64,000 nucleotides of DNA from Micromonospora sp. WMMD812 (GTDB lineage: Bacteria > Actinomycetota > Actinomycetes > Mycobacteriales > Micromonosporaceae), in assembly GCF_027497215.1 (NCBI RefSeq), contig NZ_CP114904.1, positions 3,990,001 through 4,054,000 on the forward strand. Reading direction: 5' to 3'. This document shows positions 43,590 through 53,036 of this stretch, one piece after another; positions within the stretch are counted from its first letter, which is position 1, and each line of letters begins with the position of its first letter. The position numbers and the translations under genes were made by a program. The notes below the pieces were generated by a model. It had not been told where the DNA came from and made no database searches. It worked only from the letters and a program-made list of their open reading frames with translations.

Positions 43590-44546
43590 TCACTGCATTG
43601 CGATCTTTACGATCCGCGTCCCGCCACGGACCGACTGTCCAGTCAATAGGCCTCTGCCACCATCGACCCCGGACAGCTCACCGAACCGGCCAGGAACCCG
43701 CAGGTCTACCACCTTGCTGTCCAGCGAGTAGAGCCAAAGCCCGTCCCGCCCCTCAAAACGGCCGCTTACCGCCAACCGCTGGCCCCCGATCGTTGCCACG
43801 CCCCGGATCACCTCAAATGGCAGCGTCCGCTTGACCAAGCCGCCGCGGTCGTTTGACAGCCAGAGCGCTTGCCCTTGAACAGCGTAGACGCCTTCGCCTT
43901 CGTTCCCGAGAACGCCGAGAAAGAGTGGCCGGGACTCCTCAAAGCGGCATCCACCTTGGGTCTCCGCTGCAACACTTCCTCCTGCCCCGCTTACAACCTC
44001 TTCCCACTTTCCGGTCGAGCCGCGAAGAATCGAGAGGCATCGCGCACCCGCCGGCTTGGCCAACAAGGCACCGGTCCCGTTGTCGGCCACAGCAACGCGT
44101 TCGACTGCATCAAACTCGCCCCAGCGCTCAACGGTCGTGCGGGCCGGATTCAAGACATCAACTTCCTGCCGCGCCCCATGGCAGTAGGCAGCAGCAAACA
44201 TATCGTTACCTGCGCGGCTAGCGATGCTCTCCACGGAGTAGAAATCTGGACACGGCATCTCCCAGTCCCAGTAGGGCACCCGCACGAGGTCACCGCCACC
44301 GCCATGCACGGCGAATAGCGCCTGCGGCGAATCCGATCCGCCACGCTCGCTCATTAGGAGGAAGACCTCACCATCCGCCAGGCCAACCGGCGATCCCACC
44401 AGTTGACCACGTGAGTCCGGGATCACAGGTCCTATCGGCACACCAGCTAACCGCACTTCGGCTGCCCGGAACGCAAGATATATGGCGGCAGCCGCCACCA
44501 CGACCAACAGCGGCAGCCCCCATACAAAAAGACGGCGTCTACTCAT
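43590..44546 (-). CDS. membrane-anchored hypothetical protein, candidate RHS immunity protein
   Basis: This 318-residue protein has one N-terminal helix ('LFVWGLPLLVVVAAAAIYLAF') and a long beta-rich extracytoplasmic domain ('GSPVGLADGEVFLLMSERG', 'YSLDSKVVDLRVPGRFGEL'), which may be a propeller. It has about five cysteines. Its ATG overlaps the stop of the RHS gene by 4 bp (ATGA), the coupling expected of an immunity gene behind a polymorphic toxin. The immunity role is an inference from position. The IS5 element lies just after its stop. Confidence 0.6.
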   Translation of the reverse strand: MSRRRLFVWGLPLLVVVAAAAIYLAFRAAEVRLAGVPIGPVIPDSRGQLVGSPVGLADGEVFLLMSERGGSDSPQALFAVHGGGGDLVRVPYWDWEMPCPDFYSVESIASRAGNDMFAAAYCHGARQEVDVLNPARTTVERWGEFDAVERVAVADNGTGALLAKPAGARCLSILRGSTGKWEEVVSGAGGSVAAETQGGCRFEESRPLFLGVLGNEGEGVYAVQGQALWLSNDRGGLVKRTLPFEVIRGVATIGGQRLAVSGRFEGRDGLWLYSLDSKVVDLRVPGRFGELSGVDGGRGLLTGQSVRGGTRIVKIAMQ

Positions 44547-46261
44547 GGCCTCGCCCCGAGGTGTAGGCAGGTAAGCTGGATACATTCATTATCCTGCGCC
44601 AATGCCGTGTGGATGAAAAAGGCGGCTATTCCTCGATCCGAGACACCACGTCCGGGAGGTGTTGACCCCCGTGCCGCCATTCCGATCTTGATTCCTGCAT
44701 CGTTGTTGGCTAGATCGATACGGGAATCGACACTACCCAGCCGTGGGGCCCCTGTTGCCGGACCGTCCAATTCATGCGCAAGCCCCATCAGGCGCGCATC
44801 GTCCGGATCGACCCCGTTCACGACTGCCAACGCCATCCATAAGCTATGGTGTTCGGCATTCCATTTGGGATCGAAAGCCTTCGCACCGCTCTTCGGTGAC
44901 GGCCCGGCGAGCTGTTCCGCCCACTCAAACGCCTCATGCATAGCCTTGCAATCAAGCATCCCCATCTTCCGGCACATCGCGATCTCGTGAACGCCGGGCC
45001 GATCTCCACCGTATTGGCAGTAGAGTTTCAAGGGCAAACAAAAGTTGGGGTCTGCACCATACTGCATGAGCATCCCGTCCAACTGCCCCTTGGCCTTCGC
45101 TTCGTCGTCGTTGAGTTCACACATCTCGCGCTTACGACCCGCACACGTTCCAAACGGGTAGACCCGTTCCGGCTTGCGGAGATCCTTTGAACCAGAGCAT
45201 CGCGGCCAGCAAGACTTGCCGGCCTCCTTGCTCATACGGGCTTTGTTCTTCCTATTACCCTTCTCGTCACCCCAACGGTAATCCGGGCAGCTTGCAACGG
45301 TCAGGCAATCGGTGTCAATGAGACCGGTAGGATCGCTGAAGGTCACAGGGCTGTTGTGAGAGTAGGCGTAACCGTTCCATTGCTGGGGGGCTGCCAGATC
45401 TTGCAAAGGATCCACCGAGACGAATCGGCCAACTGCCGTATCGTAGGCGCGGGCACCTACGATACTTAGGCCAGTGGGACTCATCGGCTTGTTCAAGAAG
45501 CCGTGATTGTCCGGAGAATTGACTGTCGCGCCACGGGCCCCACCGTACGGGGTGTATTGCCTCCAGGTGGGGTTCTGTGCGGTGTTGTCGAGGTAGAGCG
45601 ACGGTGTCCCCTGGTGATCGGTGATGGTGAAGGTGTAGGCGGTGCCGGTGCCGGAGCGGATGCAGGTTCCGCCGCCGGGGAGTTGGTAGTAGCGGTTTCC
45701 GCTGATCGTACCGGTGGTGGTGTTGAGGGTGTGTTGTTGTCCGGGTAGGTAGAGGATGCTCTTCCCCGGTTCCTTCTGGATGAGCAGGTTGCCGTCGGCG
45801 TCGTAGATGAATGTGTTGTCGCCGCTGGTGCCGCCAGTGACTCCGGTGAGCTTGCCGGCGTCGTCCCATGTGAGGGCCTGGTTGCCCTGTGCGGCGTTGC
45901 GGCCGGTGGTGTTGCCGGCAGCGTCGTAGGTGTAGGAGGCGGACCCGGTCGCGCCGCCGCTTGTTGCGGTGGAGGTCAAGGTGTGGGGCTTGTTCTGGCC
46001 GTTGCCGTTGTAGGTGTAGGTGGTGGTGGTGTCGGTACCGCCGGTCAGGTTGTGCTCGACCTGTTCGGTGCGGTTGCCGATGGCGTCAACGGTCCAGTTG
46101 GTCCAGTAGGCGCTGCCGCCGCCGATGGTGTTGCCGACCATGGTCTTGTTGGTGGCGGTGGGGGTGGTGGCGCAGTTGTCGGTGGCGGTCCAGGCTTCGG
46201 TGAGGCGGGCGAGGCCGTCGTAGCCGTAGCACTGGGTTTCGCGCTTGTAATCGCAGGAGGC
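44543..46261 (-). pseudogene. RHS-repeat polymorphic toxin, 5'-truncated
   Basis: This is the C-terminal part of an RHS/YD-repeat protein. YD repeats are visible as 'ASYTYDAAGNTTGRNA', 'LTWDDAGKLTGV' and 'FIYDADGNLLIQ'. The RHS core follows: 'ITDHQGTPSLYLD', 'PYGGARG', 'RAYDTAVGRFVSVDPLQDL' and 'SPVTFSDPTGL'. The unique tip of about 255 residues contains 'EHHSLWMALAVVNG' and 'DSRIDLANNDAGIKIG', similar to the DUF6973-type tip (HxxxW...NNxxG). An in-frame TGA at 46262 and the join to another gene show that the N-terminal signal and most repeats are missing. Confidence 0.8.
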
Positions 46262-46560
46262 TCAACGGGCAGGCATTTGTCTCCTTTCCGGCGAACAGAA
46301 CCGAGGAGCGGAGACGAAAGGAAGGTCAGAACCTCCTGAATTTCTTCCGGGTCAGGATCTAGCTTCTCTCTCAGCAGATACCTCATGGCCGTAACATCAA
46401 GCATGCCTCCGGACCGGGCGATCTCTCGGTCATCATTAGCTTCACGCCATAGGGTTGCAATTACCTCATTCATAAGATCCTGTCGGCGCGCAGCTCCCTC
46501 CCAAATCTTCTCTGGCGCGGCAACATCCACGTCGAACACGCCAGCAATTGCGGCAGGCGA
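46262..46560 (-). pseudogene. remnant of an unrecognised gene fused to the RHS fragment
   Basis: The frame reads 'YIELNELSPLSPAAIAGVFD', 'LMNEVIATLWREANDDREI' and 'EKLDPDPEEIQEVLTFLSSP' before running into the RHS region out of frame. It begins right after a TAG with no ATG, so it lacks its start. The helical, acidic character suggests a small soluble protein. I do not recognise it. The junction at about 46262 is a deletion scar. Confidence 0.4.
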
Positions 46561-46731
46561 CAGGGGCGAGAGCTCATTGAGTTCAATGTACCGGGCATGC
46601 TAGCGATCAGCACCCGGCGCAGCCCGGTTGGCAGAAGGTGGCCCGCCGTCTCGAGTTTCTTCCGCCAGCGTTGTCGTTGATATGTTCGCAGTTGGAAGGT
46701 GCAGATTCGGTTGCCGGAATTGCCGAGGCTT

Positions 46732-48192
46732 TCAGGCGGGGGTGATCGAAAGCACGTAGGCGTCCTTTTGTGGCTGTTGTTCCGGGGGTAGCTCGATTTG
46801 CAGGCCGGTGTCGCTGTGCTGCCATGGCACGGTGTGGGCGCCGCCTAGCACACTGATCCTGCTGGTCTCGGGAGCGTTGAAGTCACGGATGATTACCTTG
46901 CCGGCGGGTTGGTCGGCGAGCACGATTGCGTAGGTTGTTCGGCCGTTGCGGGTGAATCGGACCTCGTCGCCGCTGGTGGTGTTCGCCGCGTTGCGGGTCC
47001 AGGGACGGGTGCCGTACACGGCCTGCGCGTTGCGGCCGAGCCAGGTGCCGAGTGCACGCAGCGGAGCCTGCTGAATGTGGGGGATACGGCCTTCGCCGTC
47101 TGGGCCGACGTTGAGCAGCAGGTTGCCGCCGTTTGCTACCACGTCGGCGAGCAGGTGGATCAGTTCTTTGCCAGTCAAGGTGTCCGCGCTGGTTTCCTGT
47201 GCGTTGTAGCCGAACGATTTTCCCAGGCCGCGGGTGAGCTCCCAAGCGCCGGAGGGCACGGTGGCGGGTGCGGCGTACTCGTGCGTGGCCACGTCGTAGT
47301 GGAAGGTCGGTGGTCGTTCGGGCATGGAGCGGCCGCGCTTGGCCATGGCCTTGAGCGCCTGGCCGACGAATCTCAGGTAGAGCGAACGGGCCAAGCGGTT
47401 GCGAGGCATCTTGAGCTGGGTCCAGCGATCGTTGACCACTCCGTCGGCCACGGAGTTGTAGTAATGGGCCATGAGCTGGTGGGGGTCGTAGTCCGCCGGC
47501 CAGCCCATGTCGTTCCAGACCACTGACGGCTGATACGTGTCAATCAGCTCTCGCCACTGGGCTGCGGCATAATGGGCGTAGTCCGGGCCGAGGGCTTGGT
47601 GTCGCATGAGATCAGTCATGGTCTTGATTGGCTTGGTGAGAAATGTCCAGTCGATGCCGCCGCCGTAGTAAAGCCCCATCCGCATGCCGTGCTCGCGGAC
47701 GGTTTTCGTGAGGTCGCCGACCAGGTCCCGCCGCGGCCGGTAGTCACGGGGCATGTGCGGATGCTCGACCCGCGTGGGCCAAAGTGGGTACCCGTCTAGG
47801 TGGCGGGTGACCATGACTATGTACCGGGCACCTGCCTCCGAGAACAACCTCGCCCAGTCCGCGAAGTCGACCCGATCGGCGTGGGTTTCGAACTCTGTAC
47901 GGAAGTCGAAGTAGGAGAAGTTTCGTCCATAGGTGGCCACGTGATGTACGTTTGTCGGCGACCCTGGCACCCGAAGACCGTTGAGGTACCACTCGGCGTA
48001 GGGGATCCGGTCGGCGGTGCCCTTTCCCGCCATCAGGTCACGCATGAAGGCGCTGTAGTCAGAGTCCGTGCGCTCGGCGAAGGCCGGTACTGAGTAGAGT
48101 CCCCAGTGGACGAAAATCCCGAGCTTGGCGTCGCGGTACCAGTCCGGAATTGGTCGTGCATCCAACGAATCCTTGTCCGGTTGGTAGGTCAC
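46732..48192 (-). CDS. alpha-L-fucosidase (GH29)
   Basis: This is a glycoside hydrolase of family 29, 486 residues, with no signal peptide, so probably cytosolic. The N-terminal barrel begins 'WYRDAKLGIFVHWGLYSVPA', the classic GH29 'FG.F.HWG..S' block. 'YIVMVTRHLDGYPLWPT' and 'GMRMGLYYGGGIDWTF' follow, and the nucleophile region is 'SVVWNDMGWP' (Asp). 'NGGNLLLNVGPDGEGRIPH' and a C-terminal beta domain complete the fold. The Lys/His in the usual 'KHHDGF' segment reads RHLDGY. It overlaps the upstream membrane-protein gene by 4 bp. Confidence 0.88.
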   Translation of the reverse strand: MTYQPDKDSLDARPIPDWYRDAKLGIFVHWGLYSVPAFAERTDSDYSAFMRDLMAGKGTADRIPYAEWYLNGLRVPGSPTNVHHVATYGRNFSYFDFRTEFETHADRVDFADWARLFSEAGARYIVMVTRHLDGYPLWPTRVEHPHMPRDYRPRRDLVGDLTKTVREHGMRMGLYYGGGIDWTFLTKPIKTMTDLMRHQALGPDYAHYAAAQWRELIDTYQPSVVWNDMGWPADYDPHQLMAHYYNSVADGVVNDRWTQLKMPRNRLARSLYLRFVGQALKAMAKRGRSMPERPPTFHYDVATHEYAAPATVPSGAWELTRGLGKSFGYNAQETSADTLTGKELIHLLADVVANGGNLLLNVGPDGEGRIPHIQQAPLRALGTWLGRNAQAVYGTRPWTRNAANTTSGDEVRFTRNGRTTYAIVLADQPAGKVIIRDFNAPETSRISVLGGAHTVPWQHSDTGLQIELPPEQQPQKDAYVLSITPA

Positions 48193-48827
48193 GGAACTCT
48201 CCTTGGTGTAGGTGCGTGCGCCGCTGGGTGGTGTTGCGGCAAGTCATTGCCGCGTGCGCTGCGACTGCGCTGCTTGACACCAGCTGGCTGGACTCCGATG
48301 TGGGCGGAGAACCGGGTGACCCGCTGGAAGCGCCGTGTGGCGACGCCGAATGCGACGGCGCCGGCGACGAACAGCGCATCGGTGGTGTAGCTGGCGATCC
48401 AGTCCCACGCGCCGGGATTCTCAACGCCATGCCCTCGCTGACGGTCAGGCCCGGTCAACCCGATGGCCCGGCCGGCGACGCGCAGCAGCGTGTCCACGAC
48501 TCCGGCCATGGCGCGCACTGCGAGCACGGCGAACCCGATCCAGCCCAACACCACCACCAGCCACCTGGGAAGTCGCCGACCCCACGACATCGCGAAGGCC
48601 AGCGGCAGCACTGTTCCCACAGTAGCCATGACAATGACTACGACCTGGAACAGCGCAACGGCAACTCGTGCCGGGCCGTTCCGATCGGACGGTGCCGGGA
48701 TACCGAGACCGGTCAAGTACCAAACGACGTGCCAGGCCACGAAGACCACGACCCAAGCGAACGCGAGGTAGGCGCTGCGCCGGCTGGCCACGGCGATATC
48801 CATCACGGACAGCTTTGACGAGTTCAT
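48189..48827 (-). CDS. four-helix membrane protein of unknown function
   Basis: This 212-residue protein has about four transmembrane helices ('YLAFAWVVVFVAWHVVWYL', 'ALFQVVVIVMATVGTVLPLA', 'WLVVVLGWIGFAVLAVRAMA', 'TDALFVAGAVAFGVATRRF') and a basic tail. It resembles small DUF3995-like membrane proteins; the match is weak. Its stop overlaps the start of the fucosidase gene (ATGA), so the two form an operon. Confidence 0.7.
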   Translation of the reverse strand: MNSSKLSVMDIAVASRRSAYLAFAWVVVFVAWHVVWYLTGLGIPAPSDRNGPARVAVALFQVVVIVMATVGTVLPLAFAMSWGRRLPRWLVVVLGWIGFAVLAVRAMAGVVDTLLRVAGRAIGLTGPDRQRGHGVENPGAWDWIASYTTDALFVAGAVAFGVATRRFQRVTRFSAHIGVQPAGVKQRSRSARGNDLPQHHPAAHAPTPRRVP

Positions 48828-49134
48828 TGGCCCACCTTTTGCTCTCCTCCGCTGCAGCGGTCCGCGGCGCTACGCACGGGCCGGCCCCTTACGCCGTCAC
48901 AGGCGCAAGGCGGCCCTGGTCGTCGGACGGCTTGGACGCCTCGCCGTTGGTGACGACGAGGCCGCTGCTGGCCACTGTGTTCGCAGCAATCCGAGCGTGT
49001 CCACGTTGCCTCATCCGCTCGGGATCGGATCCGGTTATCGGCGCGCGATCGTCGTCAGCATCTTGCGATCACGTCGGATAACTGACAACGACGCGCCTCC
49101 AAATTTCTCGCCATCGTCGAGGAGCCTGACTCCA
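48828..49134. other. intergenic gap
   Basis: These 307 bp lie between two minus-strand operons. I see no gene, hairpin or repeat worth naming. The left end should hold the promoter of the membrane-protein/fucosidase operon. Confidence 0.4.
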
Positions 49135-49539
49135 TCACTCCGGGCTGCGTGTGCCGCCGCGTGACACCGTGAGCACTAGCAGCGCGGCTGGCAGGGCGAT
49201 CGTGAATCCGAGCGCCGTGATCAGCAGCACGCCCGTCGATGGCGCGAGGTGGTCGAGTATCGTCACGTGCACCACGCAGTGCGGAACCGCCCACGTCAGG
49301 TACATGGCGAGCGCGACAACCGCCAACATCCGTTTGATGTGGACGGTTGCGGCGCCGAGCACCACCGCGCTGGCGAGAGTCATGGCGCCGTAGTCGCGCA
49401 TCAGGTGCACGTTGTAGGCCATTCCCATGCCGACGACCTCGAGCGAGAAGAAGCGCGCCGGAAAGAACAACGCCCAGGCGCCGACGACGACTTGGCTCGC
49501 GGCGAGAAACCCGATACCGGCACGCAGCCACCGGTTCAT
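49135..49539 (-). CDS. small four-helix membrane protein
   Basis: This 134-residue protein has helices at 'GFLAASQVVVGAWALFFPA', 'GAMTLASAVVLGAATVHI', 'MLAVVALAMYLTWAVPHCVV' and 'GVLLITALGFTIALPAALLV'. The pattern 'FFPARFFS...RDYGAMTLASA' is typical of small DoxX-like/DUF4267-type membrane proteins that accompany oxidoreductases. Its ATG overlaps the stop of the NmrA-like gene by 4 bp. Confidence 0.7.
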   Translation of the reverse strand: MNRWLRAGIGFLAASQVVVGAWALFFPARFFSLEVVGMGMAYNVHLMRDYGAMTLASAVVLGAATVHIKRMLAVVALAMYLTWAVPHCVVHVTILDHLAPSTGVLLITALGFTIALPAALLVLTVSRGGTRSPE

Positions 49540-50309
49540 CGGCCGCTCCGTTCGCACGCGATCCCGGCAAGGAACTCATCGAACGTGATCCGTCCGACCG
49601 CCCGCTCCCGGGTGAGGTGGTTGCCCGCGCGGTAGTCCCGCATCGCCTTTCCCGGCATGGGAATCGACCACACCGGGCGGCGGCGTCCGATCGCCCGGAG
49701 GTAGGCGCGGGCCAGTTCGGCCGCGTCACGCACCTGCGGCCCGCCGAGATCGGGCACCCGTGCCGCGGCGGGCGCCGCGGCGATCGCGCCGAGCCGATCG
49801 GCGACCTCGATGACGTCAATCGGTTGGAAGCTCACCTTCGATGGCATCATCGTCACAGGCAGCCCGCGCTGGGCATTGCAGATCGCGGTGATCAGGTCGT
49901 GGAACTGGGTCGTGCGCTGGATCGTCCACGGCAGCCCGGACTCCTCAATCAGTCGCTCGCAGGCCAGCTTCGCGCGATAGTAGCCGAGTGCGACGTCCTC
50001 GATACCGACGATCGACACGTACACCAGATGCGGTCTCCCGACAGCCCTCGCCGCGGTGATCAGGTTACGCGTCGCGGCCACGTCGCCGCGCCCGTTGGTA
50101 GTGGCCAAGTGGATGATCACCTCGGCGCCCGTGACCGCCTCGGCAATTCCGCGTCCGGTGCGCAGATCACCGACCGCCAACGCCCACACGGCGGGCTTGC
50201 GTTCCTCGCGGGTCAGTACGCGCACCTCGTGGCCGGCGTCGGCCAGCTGCGGCACGAGGGTGCGTCCGAGTCGTCCGGTACCGCCGGTAACCAGAACCGT
50301 TGTCGTCAT
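49536..50309 (-). CDS. NmrA-like NAD(P)-binding protein
   Basis: This is an atypical SDR of 257 residues. The Rossmann motif is 'VLVTGGTGRLGRTLVPQLAD'. It has 'VTGAEVIIHLATTNGRGDV' and 'LVYVSIVGIEDVALGYYRAK', with YxxxK reduced to YYRAK. The family includes redox sensors and quinone reductases. A GGAG lies 6 nt before the chosen ATG; an ATG five codons upstream is less well placed. It is cotranscribed with the small membrane protein. Confidence 0.82.
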   Translation of the reverse strand: MTTTVLVTGGTGRLGRTLVPQLADAGHEVRVLTREERKPAVWALAVGDLRTGRGIAEAVTGAEVIIHLATTNGRGDVAATRNLITAARAVGRPHLVYVSIVGIEDVALGYYRAKLACERLIEESGLPWTIQRTTQFHDLITAICNAQRGLPVTMMPSKVSFQPIDVIEVADRLGAIAAAPAAARVPDLGGPQVRDAAELARAYLRAIGRRRPVWSIPMPGKAMRDYRAGNHLTRERAVGRITFDEFLAGIACERSGR

Positions 50310-50329
50310 TCTCTGCTCCGTCATGGCTT

Positions 50330-50430
50330 GCGGCTTTGCCCTCAGCGTGGACTACCGCCTGGCTCCCGAACACCCGTGGCCCGCCGCACCCGATGATTGC
50401 GAAACCGCGGCGCTCTCCGGCCAGCAGCAC
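50330..50430 (+). pseudogene. fragment of an HSL-family alpha/beta hydrolase
   Basis: The plus frame reads SVDYRLAPEHPWPAAPDDCE, the signature segment of hormone-sensitive-lipase-type esterases (DYRLAPEHPxPA). The sequence on both sides does not belong to that family. It is a short leftover located in the promoter region of the NmrA-like gene. Confidence 0.55.
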
Positions 50431-50529
50431 CCGCCGATGTACGGACGACGTCAGCCCCTGCCACGAATCATGGGCATGGTGATTCGGATAAATGATCGAG
50501 CACGCTGTGAGCCTATTCGGATGGGCCTG

Positions 50530-51138
50530 TCATCCGGCCAGGGCGACCTCGGCCTCCCGGGACCCGGCGGCGGCGGACTGGGCAGCTCGGCGACGCCGGT
50601 GGTAGTGAACGGTCAAGATACCGAGCAGCGGTCCCCAGGCGACCAGCGGCAGGTAGGTGATCCAGAACGCGACGCTCTGCCAGCCCTCTGTGATCGGCGT
50701 GTTCGGGCTGCCGTTGAGCATCCGGCCAGAGGCCATCATGGCCAGCGCGTACGGGAAGATCAGCAGGGCGGTCGCACCGAGGCTGGCGGGGATGACGGCG
50801 GCGAGGGTCGGTACCCGGCGGCCGCGCAGGCCCGGGATCCACCTCGGCCACACCTCGCCCCACTCGCACACCAGCCCGAGGGCGAGGAATGCCAGCACCT
50901 CGCTGACCAGGCTGAGCATGATGACGTACCAGACCCCTTGGAACAGGATCGGACCGTGGCCGGGCGGCGGGGCGTCCATGCGCTTCACGAGCGGAGCCTC
51001 GATGACGAAGGCCGTGATCCGCCAGATGGTGGAGGGCAGCGTGGTCAGGGCGGCGGCGTATGCGGCCAGCATGGCCCAGCGGGGAACGCCCACTGCCGTC
51101 CGGCCGTGCAGCTTCATCAGGATGGTGCGAGCGGTCAT
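50530..51138 (-). CDS. membrane protein of unknown function (202 aa)
   Basis: This protein has about four helices ('WAMLAAYAAALTTLPSTIW', 'GVWYVIMLSLVSEVLAFLA', 'LAAVIPASLGATALLIFPYA', 'SVAFWITYLPLVAWGPLLG') and a basic, Ala-rich C-terminus. AAGGAGA lies 7 nt before the ATG. It resembles small actinobacterial integral-membrane proteins of unknown function. No motif is evident. Confidence 0.7.
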   Translation of the reverse strand: MTARTILMKLHGRTAVGVPRWAMLAAYAAALTTLPSTIWRITAFVIEAPLVKRMDAPPPGHGPILFQGVWYVIMLSLVSEVLAFLALGLVCEWGEVWPRWIPGLRGRRVPTLAAVIPASLGATALLIFPYALAMMASGRMLNGSPNTPITEGWQSVAFWITYLPLVAWGPLLGILTVHYHRRRRAAQSAAAGSREAEVALAG

Positions 51139-51590
51139 CGGGAAATCTCCTTGTCCAAACGTAGATCGTTGCGGATGGCCGGGTGCATCCCGCGAGCTGG
51201 TGGGCAATGCCTAGCGTTCCTGTTTCAAGATCGCAGTTACGCCGGGCCCCACGCATCCCCTCGAGAGGGGAACGGATCACTCGCGCGGGGGAAGAGGGAC
51301 CTGGACCACACGCACGGCGGACGAGGTGACAGCGGCCAGTTCAGATTCCCCACGGACGGTCAGTCGCGGTGTCACGTTCCGTGACACGGTTTGCGCCTTA
51401 AGCAAGGCCGCGGACTCGGCAGGGGAGAGGGATCGCTCTGGCAAGGGAGGCTGTGCGCCTCGGTCGATGCGATGGTCAGGGCATGACTAGTGGTCTCCAG
51501 ATGTGGACGGCGTTGCCCTCTTGGTCAGGATGGTGTGAGACACCGCGTGTGAGTGCGGGGTGCTGACCGAGGGCGGGATCGGAGATCCTG
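51139..51590. other. gap containing a possible VOC-protein tail
   Basis: This 450-bp gap has one trace of coding: the minus frame ending at 51476 reads 'HHPDQEGNAVHIWRPLVMP', like the last strand of a glyoxalase/VOC protein (DPDGNxVHIW). It is cut off by the IS3-family element. The rest shows nothing I recognise. Confidence 0.35.
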
Positions 51591-52032
51591 GTGTACGTGT
51601 CGACATCTTCTGCGGACCAGCCCGTGCCGGGTGGGTCTGATCCGGCGCCGCGGCCGTCGCGGCGGGCGTTCAGTCCGGAGTTCAAGCTGCGGATCCTTGC
51701 CGAATATGAGAATGCCCCGCATGGGGAGAAATCGGCGGTGTTGCGGCGGGAGGGGTTGTATTCGTCGCATCTGATCGAGTGGGCGAGAGCCCGCGACGCC
51801 GGGGCTCTGACTGGCAGCCGCAGCGACGGGGATTCATCCTCGGGATCGCCCGCTGCCGGCTCGGAAGACGGCTGAGCAGATCGAGTTGGAGAAGCTGCGC
51901 CGACAGAACGAGAAACTGCAGGCTGATCTGAAGAAGACCCGGATGGCGTTGGACATCATGGGAAAAGCGCACGCGCTCTTGGAAGAACTCTCCGAGAGCG
52001 CGGACAACGATCCGCCGCCGAGCAGATCCTGA
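51591..52032 (+). pseudogene. IS3-family OrfA, frameshifted
   Basis: The first part encodes the helix-turn-helix 'RAFSPEFKLRILAEYENAP' and 'SAVLRREGLYSSHLIEWARA'. Around 51820 the frame is lost. A second frame continues with 'RKTAEQIELEKLRRQNEKLQ' and 'MALDIMGKAHALLEELSES', the leucine-zipper part of OrfA, and stops just before orfB. A single-base change explains the break. Confidence 0.75.
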
Positions 52033-52040
52033 CCACGGCG

Positions 52041-53036
52041 TTGACCGACCTGCGTTCGGCGGGGATAGGGGTGCAACGCGGCTGCGAGTTGACGGGGACC
52101 TCCCGCGCGACCCACTACCGCCGCCGCAGCGGGTTGGGGCCGGTGCACGGGCCGTGGCTGCCGCGGACCCCGCCGCCGTCGGCGCTGTCGGACACCGAAC
52201 GGGTCCGCATCCTCGAGGTGCTCAACAGTGCGGCGTATGCCGATTTGGCGATTCCGCAGGTCTGGGCTCGGGAACTCGACGAGGGCCGGTACTGGTGCTC
52301 CCTGTCGACGATGTATCGCATCGCCCGCACGGCCGGGCAGGTCCGCGAACGACGCCGGCAAGCCACCCACCCGCCACGGGTGCGTCCCGAGCTGGTCGCG
52401 ACCGGCCCGTCGCAGGTGTGGTCGTGGGACATCACCGCGTTGAAAGGACCGGTCAAAGGCATCTGGTATCGCTGCTACGTGGTCATCGACATCTACTCCC
52501 GTTACGGGACCGGGTGGCTCGTCGCGGCCGGCGAAGACGCTGTCGTGGCCCGCGATTTCCTCGCCGACGCGGTCTGGCGCAACGGGATCGAGCCGCACAC
52601 TCTGCACGCCGACCGCGGCGGTGTCATGGTGTCCAGACCGGTGTCCGAGATGCTGGTGAGCCTCGGCGTGCTCCGCTCGCATTCACGACCGCGGACGTCG
52701 AACGACAATCCGCACTCCGAAGCGCAGTTCAAGACGATGAAATACGTGCCCGACTTCCCCGACCGGTTCGGCTCCCTCGCCGACGCCCGCGCCTTCTGCG
52801 ACAGCTTCTTCACCGCCTATAGCCATGAACACCGCCATTCCGGGATCGGCTGGCACACCCCGGCGTCAGTCCACTTCGGCACCGCCGAGCAGATCCGCGC
52901 GCAGCGACAGACCACCCTCGACCAGGCCTACACCGCTCACCCGGACCGGTTCACCCGCCGCCCGCGAGCACCCCAGGCACCCGACAGCGCCTGGATCAAC
53001 AACCCCGCCCGGCAAGAACAACCCCCCGCTCGCTAA
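52041..53036 (+). CDS. IS3-family OrfB transposase (integrase core)
   Basis: This 331-residue protein has an intact rve integrase core. 'QVWSWDITALKGPVKGIWYR' carries the first Asp, 'TLHADRGGVMVSRPVSEML' the second Asp and 'TSNDNPHSEAQFKTMKY' the Glu. The N-terminal HTH_21-like part is 'LEVLNSAAYADLAIPQVWA'. Translation in intact IS3 elements needs a -1 frameshift from orfA; here orfA is broken, so activity is doubtful. Confidence 0.85.
   Translation: MTDLRSAGIGVQRGCELTGTSRATHYRRRSGLGPVHGPWLPRTPPPSALSDTERVRILEVLNSAAYADLAIPQVWARELDEGRYWCSLSTMYRIARTAGQVRERRRQATHPPRVRPELVATGPSQVWSWDITALKGPVKGIWYRCYVVIDIYSRYGTGWLVAAGEDAVVARDFLADAVWRNGIEPHTLHADRGGVMVSRPVSEMLVSLGVLRSHSRPRTSNDNPHSEAQFKTMKYVPDFPDRFGSLADARAFCDSFFTAYSHEHRHSGIGWHTPASVHFGTAEQIRAQRQTTLDQAYTAHPDRFTRRPRAPQAPDSAWINNPARQEQPPAR

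Larger units (their letters stand above)
51591..53036 (+). mobile_element. IS3-family insertion sequence, damaged
   Basis: The element has the two-gene IS3 arrangement, an orfA-like gene followed by an orfB-like integrase gene. The given limits cover only the coding part; I could not find a convincing pair of terminal repeats. The orfA part carries a frameshift. Confidence 0.7.

Noticed and set aside
43590-44546. Considered a lipoprotein
   Set aside because: There is no lipobox cysteine after the N-terminal helix; the segment reads as a simple membrane anchor.
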